Origin: Mytilisepta virgata
Taxonomy: Eukaryota; Mollusca; Bivalvia; Mytilida; Mytilidae
Direction of reading: 5' to 3'
Length of the DNA stretch: 64,000 bases
Assembly (NCBI GenBank): GCA_028015205.1
Contig: CM051520.1
Location: 65,294,694-65,358,693 of the forward strand
Part shown: positions 25,601 through 37,600 of the stretch, piece by piece
How the letters are laid out: every line of letters begins with the position of its first letter
Numbering within the stretch: position 1 is the stretch's first letter
Notes under the pieces: generated by a model
What the model was told of the DNA's origin: nothing
Seen by the model: only the letters and a program-made list of their open reading frames with translations
The model's database searches: none
Made by a program: the position numbers and the translations under genes

Positions 25601-28600
25601 GTTCCCAAGTCATCTCCTGAGCACCGAGGTACAATAGTTTTGACAGTTTCCTACATGATTTAACTTTTTATTAACTTTATATATAAATGCACATAACCAC
25701 AAAGCCACTGAAGATGATCAGCATATCACACCTTTAAAAAATTGGGACATAAAATTGTTTTTAAATAAATACAGCATTTAACGACAAACGTAACGTTCAA
25801 TTGTGCCTCGACAGGAATTGCGCACTGCGCATCGATTTCGGGCATGGATCAGTTCGATCCGGATGTAGGGGAACAGTGAAATGTTTCACTCAGTCGACTA
25901 CTTTTAAAATTTTCTTATACATTGTAATTAGTTAAAAATATTACATATGAAAAATGTATACTATAATATCAGCTGTCTACTGATTGCTAATTGTGTTTAG
26001 ATGTTGATCTTATCGAATGACATACGTTAAGTTTATAATACCCAAATTTGGTTCTTTTTCGTATTAATTTTAAATATTATCGGTGAAAAACTAATGTTTG
26101 TACACATTTTGTATTTGAATATACACTTACAGTTCGCTCAGAATTAAATACGTTTGATCTCACTACCAACAAGAGTTCTTTGATAAAAATTGTGAAATAA
26201 AGAAGGAGTCAACTGTATGTCAGTATGTATAAAACTGACTACAGCGTGTACATACAAGTGGAAAATTATTGTACACTTTTTGTCTCATTATTAAGTTAAC
26301 AGTGAGTATTTTGAAAACGGCAATGTCAATATAACGAGATATAAAAATTTTCCAAATTGCTAGTCGGAAAGTTTAGAGTACAGACCAATTTAGCTTTACA
26401 GCGATGATTATAATTCTCACTTCAGCCTGAATAATTGACATCAAAGCAATCAATAACGAAGAAATACATATTAAAACCCTTCTGACATATCTATAATTCT
26501 TACGACTTATATTTTAGCTGCAACTGAGACTTGCAACGGTTCACTGATTTCCGGTTTGAGAAATGATCAGTTCAGTGCTTCCTCTGTGTATAGTGAAAAT
26601 TATAACGCTAGCAATGCGAGATTTGAAAGAGGTTTGTATGTTAAGTTTTTTTTTTCAATTTTCCTAGATTGTTATTTAAAGTACTGGTATGTAACCATTT
26701 ATGTATCTGTTGTATTCACTTAAGCTAACACCACGCGGAGCTATTGTACCGGAAGTTATTTAACAGCCGGGTTACTAATATTTATCATTCATCTATTTGA
26801 AAATCTAGAACAGATTACGTTAACAACCGATGCTTCCTCCCAGTAATATACATAGTATTAAAATATTGCTATCTGTTTTTTATTTGATTTTATACGGTCG
26901 TTGGTTCATTATTGATGTTAAGAATGTTTTTGTTAACATTGATTTGTTATAAAAATTACCAGTATTTAGCAAAATTCAAAATAATAGAATTACTAAGGGT
27001 TCATTCCTTGTTTTGCACATGGTAGATCTCCTTAGCTGGAATTTGGCTTCCTATTTCGGAGTTTTGGTTAAGAGTACTTCTTGTTTTAAAATAAGTTTGG
27101 TTTTTGGTCTTCCAAATGTGCCGGTTTTAATGCTGCTGATGAGAGGTAACTCCTTGAAATGCGTCGTATACAGCATAGTATAAATTTACTATATCTAATA
27201 TTAGTATATTTGGATTGTTTTTTTTTTTAAACTCCTGGGACGATGCCTCTGCATGATTGACCCTAGGTCCCCGAGGGTATTCGCCAACCCAGTCGTCAGA
27301 TTTGTCTGACACATATTATTCATTGATTTGCTATAGAAATTACCAGTATTTAGCAAAATTCAAAAATAATAGAATTACTAAGGGTTCATTCCTTGTATTG
27401 CACATGGTAGATCTCCTTAGCTGGAATTTGGCTTCCTATTTCGGAGTTTTGGTGAAGAGTACTTCTTGTTTTAAAATAAGTTTGGTTTTTGGTCTTCCAA
27501 ATGTTTCGGTTTTAATGCTGCTGATGAGAGGTAACTCCTTGAAATGCGTCGTATACAGCATAGTATAAATTTATCTAATATTAGTATCTTTGGATTGTTA
27601 TTATTTATTTTTTAGCATCAACTAAACAGTGCTTAAACTACTTTTGTGCGTTACTTCCTATATCGCAGCTATTCTATTTGTATATCTACTAACGCAATCC
27701 CTGAGCGTACATGTACAGGTGTCAGACTTTGAAGATGTTTGGTTGCATTGGCAGGCGTTACTATTTTCATTTTAATAAGTAATTAAATATGGTTTAATTT
27801 TGAGGTAACTGTAGTTCTACTGCATTTAATACTTTTGCTCATTGAATTTGTTCATGCTTACATTCTCTTGATGAATTAGACTTCTATTTGATTTTGGCTA
27901 CTTTTCTTTGTTAGGAATGCTTTTGAATTTCAAATGCCTAGCTTCGGGAAGCGATAAAGAATTAAATATTGCAGATGATACATGTGATAATTTTGTATTA
28001 TTAATGCTGGGTACAGGGGGCTTTCATAGACTAGATAAAAGTATGTAATTTGATTTCTAAATTTACTGTCGGATGTTTATTAATAAAAATAAACGATGCG
28101 GCACTATCAACCATGTGAATTCTCTAAAAAACCAGAAGTGATATCAGATGCATCGTAAAGTAACAACATCAGTCAAATTCGAAGCAGGAACAAACCATAG
28201 CAACAATTAGGAACATGTGTGAACAGCACCTCAGGTAACAACATAACAAAAGGACAAATCCACTCATACAGTTGTGCTCACTTTTAATCTCTCTTTAGAA
28301 CTGTCCAAAACTGTCAGAAGAACGGTTCTCCTGACACGTTTAGAACAGTTTGTGACAGGGTGTGTTCTGACATAGAACCGATCTGGACAGTTCTAACCTA
28401 GAACTATTTATGATAGTTCTAGGTTAGAATCATTTATGACAGTTCTACCCTAGAATCATTTTGGACGGTTCTACCTTAGAACCATTTATGAAAGTTCTAC
28501 CATAGAACCATTCCATTCTGAACGGTTTACCCTAGAACCATTTATGACATTTGCGATAGTTTATGAACTTTGAACATCAAATTATAAGAAATATATTAAT

Positions 28601-31600
28601 AATTAATTTGTTGTATTCATTTATTATTTAACTAGAGTACAAAAAAGAAAATTTACACTCACAAGTTTGTATTAATTTAAAACATCAAAATCTGAAGAAT
28701 GAAAATATTGAGTATGTGACAAGAATGACAAGAATGAAAATATTGAGAACGTGACAATATATTAAAAAACTATCTTTTGGAGATTCTCCAAAGAGTCTTA
28801 ATTTTTTTTTAAATATATAATCTGCGTAATCAGGAATTTAAGGTATTTTATAAAGTTTTTATATCAAATTATCAAAAACAAGTTTAATTATTTCAAAATC
28901 TTAAATATCATCTTTTTGACACAAAAACCGGCTTCATGCAAAGTTATTTTAAAATAAATTTAAATGCTATAGGTAATTCTGATCTAGAACCATCTGGACG
29001 GTTCTATCCTAGAGCCATTCATGACAGTTCTACACAGAACCATTCTCGGCGGTCCTATTCTAGACACATTCATGACAGTTCTACCCTAAAATCATTGTGT
29101 GCAATTCTATCCTAGAACCATTTTTGTCAGTTCTACCCAAGAAACATTCTGGACAGTTCTATACCCTGGAACCTTTTATGACAGTTCTAACCTAGAATCA
29201 TTCTTGGCGGTTCTACCTAGAACCATTTATGATAGTTCTACCCTAGAACGATTTATGATAGTTCTGCCTTAGAACCATTAATGACGTTCTACCTCAGAAC
29301 GATTTGTGACAGGGTTTGTTCTACCCTACATGTTTAACCGTTCTAGAATATTAATGGTCCTAGAACCGTCAACAGAATAGTCGACATGTTAGAACTGATT
29401 TCAACTGTAGCAAACCAAATTAAACGAAAGCAAGAAAGCAGTAATAGAATGACATCAGTTGTTCCAGAATGGTAGAATTTTTTAAGATGCCATATTAATA
29501 TGAACATTACTTTAAAGAAGACCAACATGCTAACTAGGTGACAGTCCGTCGGAGAACGTGTCACTCCATGCGGAGAAATCATTGTGATTATAAGCACGAG
29601 TCTTTGATCTTTATTCATGCCTGTACCAGTTGTTAAACGAGTGAAATTAAACGTTTTAATATACATGATTCGCCTACAGAAATATAGCATGTATGGTTAA
29701 CATCCTAAGTACATTGAATAGAACACGTAGAAAGAAAAGGTTAAAAAATACAAAGGAAACCCTTTAAACAATCAATAACTATTTGATTCTAACAAGCAAA
29801 GTAAGATATACCTTGAATGCATAAAGCTGTAGGGCCAACATTCGATAGTTAGGAAATCAACGTGTTTCGGGGGAAGTGTCTTTAAAATATTTAAAAATAG
29901 ACATAAAAGACGATCTAGAATAGAGTAACATGATGTCAATAAGACAACTAACCTTAAAAGTACTAAAAGTGGTCCTTGTACAGCTTGCAACAAGCACTAC
30001 TCACGATAATTGCCCCATATAATACACCGTCAAGACATTCAATTAAAACTACATTTTTTTCATAGATGGCTGGGCAGCATCCGAGAGAAACACATTTGAA
30101 TATCTAAAAATAGATTTAGAAGGACTATGGGATTTAACTTTTCTTGAAATGAAAGACGTAGAAGGGAAGTACTGGTATTCTACTAAATCATTCAGGTATG
30201 TATTAGATGCAAAATATTATCGTTTGAGTTCATATTCATCATCTAAACTAAGGACTAAACTTTGAAAAGCCCAAAAGTATAATATTTCCAGCATAAAATT
30301 CCAGTTGGGCCTTTATTTTATTCAATGCAAAGTCAAATTGCACATATGTATCTAAAAATCAGCAGTGTCTAACTGTTTTTTTTAACATATCATGCAATAA
30401 GAATAATTAAAACATCCCCAAAAATATATCTAATTAATTCTTTGACACAAGTGTTTATGCTGAAATGTTGAAAAACAGAAAGAATAATTAAAAACGTTGA
30501 AGAACAAATTTAAAAAGGCTAAAAATACCAAAAGAGTAAAGCCAAAACCATCTAATGCTAGAGCTATGCACGAGGGAAATACCCCTTACTTTTCACAAAA
30601 GGTATCATAAACAACAAAATGGATAAAAGGAAAGGTCAACAAAAACATACCTATCAATCAAAGCAACTCCGGGCAAAAAATAACATAAAAGAGTACAAAA
30701 CACAAATATGAACACAACAGAGAGTCAGTATAGTCTGAATTGATACAGACACTGAATAGTGCTTTTCTGGAAGCTCGATCACTTGGATACCTGTTTGTTT
30801 TAATTGTTTTGATTTTTTATGGTTGTGCGTATTAATTCATCATTATATCTTTAACCGGCTCTCCACTATTTTGATCTCGAGCACTGCTGAAGAGTTGTCA
30901 GTCAACGAAATGTCCATACAGTGCATCAAATTTATTTTGGTATTTTGTGATATGTTTTATATTTAGATAAAAGATGTTAATATCTATTATAAAACTTTTT
31001 AAAAGCATTAAGCAGCTATTGAAATCTTTAACCAAGTAATAAAAGTTTTTTAGTAATCGTATGGTTTCGCTCGTTAAAATCCTCTAGCTGAAGGCAAATT
31101 CGTACAAAACGTAGAAGCTGTGATATTAACCCTCTATATGAAAGTGCCAAAGGCACGTCTCTATCAATAAAGGGGAAGTTAGAATTGGAAAATTAAAATC
31201 GTCCCTTTGTAAAGTAACAATATTTGGCCATATCTTGGTGGAATGTTACTTAACTGGTCTCTTAAGGGGGGTCAGATAGCAAGTATGTATTTCCTTCCTA
31301 CATTCTTTAAAACATGTTTTGGTCAACAGGATATTCCATAGCATAGACGGACTGACATGGACAGCCTACAATACATACACTTCCAATCTGCTCCTTGGAG
31401 AAGTTTTCCAGAGACAAGATACAGTCACATCTGTTGAATTAAATCCAGTCATTAAGGTATATTGTTATTTCTATTTTACATATGGATATTGGTTGAATTA
31501 GTTGTATATGAAATATATATCGAAATTATCAAGCACTATTCAGTTAAAGGCAAAAATTCGTTACTCCACACTGTTAAATGCTACCTTTTGTTATTAACGT

Positions 31601-34600
31601 ATGAACTTTTCCAAAATCAGTGGTTCTTGGTTTTTCAAGTATTTCGTGTATTTTGCAGAATAATTTTTATTTCAGACATTGTGATTTTGTAATTTTTCTT
31701 TTTATGTAGGACAAAGTTAACCCTTTTTGTACTTCCTAATTCAGTTGTTGTCTTATTGACAAACCTCCTTTTTTCTTTAATGCAAAATGTGTGGAAACCC
31801 AGGAGTATCTCCCTTGTGTATAGCTGTGTCCTTAGATGGTTTTGGCTTTACCTTATTCGGTCACTTTGGCATTTTTTAATTTACTCTTAAACTTTTTAGA
31901 TTGTTGTTTTGGATTTACACAATTTACAGATGAGTCATCAATCGAAGAAATGTGGACATCTTTTGCATTAAAATAGCATTGGTATCAAAGATTTTATTAT
32001 TTCACTTTTGTACACAATGAAAAATGTTATCTAGTTCTCTCCACTAGTCAACAGTACGACTGGATGAAGTTGAACACAGACATCCGTGTTGGTGCATCCG
32101 ATAATCGACTTTTATTTTAACGGTTATTTTTATATTCTGTTGCCAAATCCTCCTCACAAGCACTGGGGAAAATGACTGATATTTCAAAGCCTATTAAGAA
32201 ATAAAATTTCTTGTATCATTTGTTTGGTTTTTCCTTCAATCGTTTTCCTGAAAAATTAGGCTGAAATATTAAATGGATTCCCAAAGGCAGTTCCATGTAA
32301 TATTGCATGTACTATTATATGAATCGGGTGTAAGCGACAAAGAAACTCGCAAAGCAAAATATTTTTATGGAAGATTTCTTGAAATAAACTATGTAAATAT
32401 TTGCATAAACGCGTATAAATAACTAAGATGAAGCCTCTGTCCTTTACTTGAAAAATTAGCTTGAAATGAATAGATTATTCTATCCTTGTCTGGAATAATA
32501 TTATTATTTTTATGATTAGTGTTAAAAATTGGTGGTATAATTTCAATAATATTTCTAAGATCATTTTTTTCTTATAAACTTTTAAAAAAAATCCATTTTT
32601 AATGACGAATTGATTATTTCAAACTGTATTATCACGTCGGTATTATTTTGCCGATATTTACTGTTACGCGGGCTACTACAGAAAAAAGAAATTAGCCCCG
32701 CCCTGTGTTAGGTAGATGATGTTCTATAACTTAATAATTCTATATTTAAGGACTACCTACATCTTATATATCTTAGTAAACTTGAAATGAATGCGACCAC
32801 ATATACAACCACGTCTGCTTCATATCTAGACCTGTACATAAATGATAATGTGCCATTGATATCAAAACTTAATGAAATATGTGATTAATTTAGCTTCCCA
32901 ATTATGAACTTACCCTTTCCAGCTCATGGTATTACATTTCACAGTTGATTCAATCGGCTGAAAAAAGCTACAATTCAGGTTAAATCAATTTATTTTAATA
33001 TAATTCTAAAACGTATCACCTGACAAATTTAACGTATCTTTCTATAAAAATCTCGAAGTGTTATTGATCTTGTTCTTAAAATCATACATAAAACATTTAA
33101 AAGCTTAAAGTTACGAAAAAGACAACTTACATATATACTCTGTTTAAATTTCCGTTTATTTCTGTTTTCAGACTCGATACATAGCATTCAATCCAGTATC
33201 ATATACCTGGCAACCTTCTCTACGAGTTGAGTTGTTTGGTTGCAAGAGGGATGACATCACAACTAGTATCTCTCCAACAATAGTAACTGGTGATATTCAG
33301 GTAAAGTAATCAGCTGATACATTTAGTAATAACTATTTCATTCTACAAAATAATGTCTAGCTTATCTTATAGAATTTTTCAATGGCTTCATTGAAGAATT
33401 TTGAAATTATTGTTCACTCTTCCATTGGAAATGAAATGCGCTGCGTTAAAAATGTGAAAAACAAACTATTAAATTTTACATGTAATTATAATAAAATTAA
33501 GCTTTGTAGGACAAACTGTTTATCAATTTAGTAAATACGTGTAATTAGCGATAATGAAGCATTTCTATTACGGCTATATTTGGAATCATCCAAGACCAGG
33601 ATGTTTGATTTACGATGTAAAGACCACATTCTTCTTTTTTCAGCTATCTGGCATTTTGTTTTAAAATATCTAACTATTGTCAGAAAAAAATTCATTTAAC
33701 AAAGACTCATTTTGACTCGCTATTAAAACTTTTTTTTTCTTTAATTTCAGACCGATACAGTATGGATACCTAGTCAGAGTCCCTTTGTTATAGACCATGC
33801 TTTCGCCATTCGGCCGATGTCCAAACTTAATATACAGGCAGGAGTATCAGTGATCTTCACAACACCAGATGCTCAGATCAATGTTTATGGTGTCTATCGT
33901 TTATTCATATCTTATTTATAAGATCTTATAAAAAAATTCAAAGATTTTTATCATTTTGTATAAAACGCATTCGCTATTACAAGATGCAAACATGTTGAGG
34001 TATAGATTTATATATTAACATTTGTATGTAAGAGATTTTCTTACTTATATATACGGAAGCCCATTTAAAACCTCCCAAACATATAAGTTTGTAATTCGTG
34101 AAATTCTGGAATTAGTTATAACAGTTTTTATAATTCGTAATAACGGATTAAATTCGTTATTACATTTTTTTGGTTCTTATTCGTGATAACAGATTAAAAA
34201 GTGATTATGAACTGTATAATTCCCTATCACGAATCTACAGAATCCCATTTAGGACCTTCCAAAACAGTAATTTGAATTCGATATCACGAATTAAAATCGT
34301 TATCATGAATTGTAGAATTCGTTATAACAGATTAATGTCGTGATCACGAATTTCTGGAATTAGTTATAACGGTTTTTGTAATTCGAATTTAATCCATTAT
34401 CCGAAATACAAAATTCTGTTATAACGAAAATTCAATCGAATAACGAATGTAATCCGTTATCACGAATTACAAAAAACTGTGATAACTATTTCTAAAAATT
34501 CATGATATCTAATTTAATACGTAATTACGATTTATACAATTCGTTATCAATCCATTATCACAATTATGTAACTCCTTTCATATGACACTAGAATGGGTTT

Positions 34601-37600
34601 TTTCTTAGTGTTCTTCTTGGCAATATTCCAACAAAGAGATATCAAATGCTTGTCAATTGACCCAAATCGCCTCTATATACTTTTGCAATTGTCTATTTGT
34701 TTACATAAAATACATTGCATACAATTGTTAACAATTGAAAGTGTGTAAATATTCAAGATTGAAATATTAATTGTTAAGAGCGAAACAATATAGGGAAAAA
34801 TACCCTACTCATTTCAAAACTGGCATTTAGAGATATGAAATTTTTGCCTTTTATTAACCCATGTGGGATATTGCAAATAATTAATTATTTCAGTTTTTGA
34901 TAAATTTCAACATTATTGTATCTTTGTTCATTTCACTGACTTACTAGTATACAATACATAGTCATTGTCGGAAAACATAAAATTTATTTGGACGAGCTTT
35001 AGAAACATGAGAAAAGACGTCCAAATAAATTTTATATTTTCCGACACTGACTTTGTATTGTATTTATCTTGCAGTCCCCTTTAGATCCGTATAATGCCTT
35101 AAAATTACGTTTGAAGTTGAAATACAACTGCCGTGAAAACGCTGGAAACGGCACGACGTTATCTTATAAATTTACTACGCTCCTCGCGATCTTTATGTGA
35201 ACAAGTACCAGTATACTTTTTTTGGTCATGGACCTAACATGACTACAGTTTATTCTACCCCTATTATTAGAGAGGAAATGACTTGATTGCAGGATAAATA
35301 AGTATACACGTATAAGTGCGTTATTTTATTACAAAAACTATATATTTCCACATAACTTTACTACCTGAAGTCCTCTGCAAATCTTAAAACCTACTTAGTA
35401 TTGAGTTATAATAATGCTACCCGAATTTATCCCCATTTACATAATTCAAAAAGGATGTAAAAGTACAGGTTTAACATGAGGAATTCTTGATTAAGCTCGA
35501 TTACTTATAATCGCAACAAATCCGAAGTCGATTAGCAATGAAGGCGTTTTATATGATAAAAGAAAAGGACGGTCAAAAGACATCTTTTCAAAAAATTTTG
35601 GGTGCTTCCGACATCTCTAGTCATGGCTGTACCAAAGTTACATCTCTAGGGTATTGGTTGCCTGTTCTTGTATATTACAAAATATCAAATCTTTGAAAAT
35701 ATCTACATGTATTTACAAAGAATTACGTTCAAATAGATGTTAACGACTGGCTTGATCTTAAAGTGGAGTCAAAGACCACCTACTAGTATACGATGGAGAA
35801 CAACAACACAAGCGCCTAGACTTTTTCCACGCGAACAAGGGTCTGACTGATGGGTTTCTGAAATCCCGTATATTAATGAAACAATATATATTTAATGCAA
35901 CTTTCTTTATTGTACAGTTGTTATTTTCTGTAATCAATATTTTTGCCTCAAATTCTTTATCAGTTTTTTAAATTTTTCTTTATATTTACGTTTGTAAGAA
36001 CATTGTTATTCTGTATTCTTTATTTTGAAAGTCCGTATCCTCAGTTCTTTAAATTTTGTGCCATTATTTTCTATTCTGTAAACTTCTTCTTCTTCTTTTC
36101 TGTATCTTCCTCCTGCTAATGAGGAGCATATCCAAACGGATTTTAAGAGATAGTTGGCTTATATTACACGGGCACAAATATCAATATAGAATGTGAGGCT
36201 TATGTTACACGGCACAATATAATCCATTTTAAAAGTATTCCACATAGAATGTTATTTTAAAACTTCTATCATAAAACTATGGACTGTTTTAAATGTTAAT
36301 ATATACAAACTAAAAATTTCAGACTGAAATCTTTAAGAGCTAAAAAGTTTTCATATAAACAGTTTTGTAATCAGCACAACATAGCAAGACAAGGCCACTA
36401 ATATTTATTACTGTTATTCTAGCACGCAAGCCAAGCCACACAGATTAAGCCATTCAATAATGCTATAGTTAAGCATGCTAAAGTCTAAGCACACAGATGA
36501 TATATAAACTATAGCTATTGATTAGACACTATGGTTAATACTGAGTACACACATATACACTTTTGTTAATCTATGTTCATTGCGTTCAGACGCTTCACAT
36601 GCATATCATAGCACATTTTACGCGATGCTGATTCTATATTGTTCATAAGCTCTGCATCATAAGGCAGATATTCTCCAGTGAGTTTCCCGCAGTCTGTTAT
36701 TAACTGGCATATAATGTCTCTATCACGGAACTTGCTATTCCACTGAATGCTTCCAATTTTGTTCACTATCTCTTGCTTGATGATTCCGTAGTGTTTTCTG
36801 CGGATACCTTCAAGGACAGGACATCTTGTAATGAAATGGATAAGGTTTTCTTCTTCAATCCTACAAATGGGACAGATTAAGTCAGCATTTTCTATTTGGA
36901 ATTTTGCCTTATTTGCTTGAAGCATGTACGTTCCAGTAAGAATTCTTGCTTTAATTATTGCCCTTTTTGTTTCTCCTGGTAAATTCAGAATCGTGTTCCA
37001 CACTGCATGAGTTTCTCCAATATTTATTGAGTTAATATCCAGACGATGAAGAGTTGATTTTTGAACACTATAAAATATTAAAACATCATCCTACCTTTTT
37101 TTATCTTGGTGATTTAAACAAATTAAATATTAATCTAAATCCTACTTCTTATGGTCTTGTTAAAACAACTGTTTCCTTTTTAAATCAGTCATTAGAACTG
37201 CCTAAAGGGGACTATACTTTTAATACTGGCCTGTAAATAGTTAATTTTGCTTAATTGCCAAAAAGTTGTTTTTATAGTTTACATGACAATAAAAGATTGA
37301 AAATATACTGATTCTAATGCAATGAGAATGTAACAAGCAATTTTATTGGCTAAGATATTGCGTAAAATCAAAATCTAAGTTCTACCTTCTGTAACCAAGC
37401 ATGGTCGTCATTTTTAAAACTGGTATTTCGGAAGAGTTGAATATTGAACTTTTTAGTTCTCACCTATAAATTTAGAATATTAAAAACTTTATGCATTAGA
37501 TTTCATTAGAATTGGAATAATAGTGATGTATTTGATGTGGTTCCTGTGTACAATTTGATTTTATTGTCGCAAATATCCGTTTAACAGGCTCCGCAAAAAG

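Larger units (their letters stand above)
26937..27599 (+). mobile_element. Retrozyme-like dimer with two hammerhead ribozymes
   Basis: Two direct copies (26937-27213 and 27320-27599) are about 97% identical. They are separated by about 105 bp that would complete one monomer, so the arrangement is a partial unit followed by a full unit. Each copy carries a full hammerhead motif near its 3' end, and the predicted cleavage sites are 385 bp apart. No protein is encoded. Metazoan retrozymes (Cervera and de la Pena, known from bivalves) have this structure: tandem monomers of a few hundred bases with type I hammerheads, giving circular RNAs. Lies in the intron between discoidin exons 2 and 3, sense strand. 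Confidence 0.8.

Noticed and set aside
28296..29385. CRISPR-like regular repeats
   Set aside because: The genome is eukaryotic, units are degenerate and contiguous, and there are no unique spacers.
34951..35061. MicroRNA precursor
   Set aside because: Arms of 44 bp are longer and more perfect than a usual pre-miRNA and the locus looks like an inverted-repeat insertion; small RNA data would be needed.
37054..37236. 60-codon open frame on + next to the LINE tail
   Set aside because: No motif, no splice link and low-complexity AT composition.
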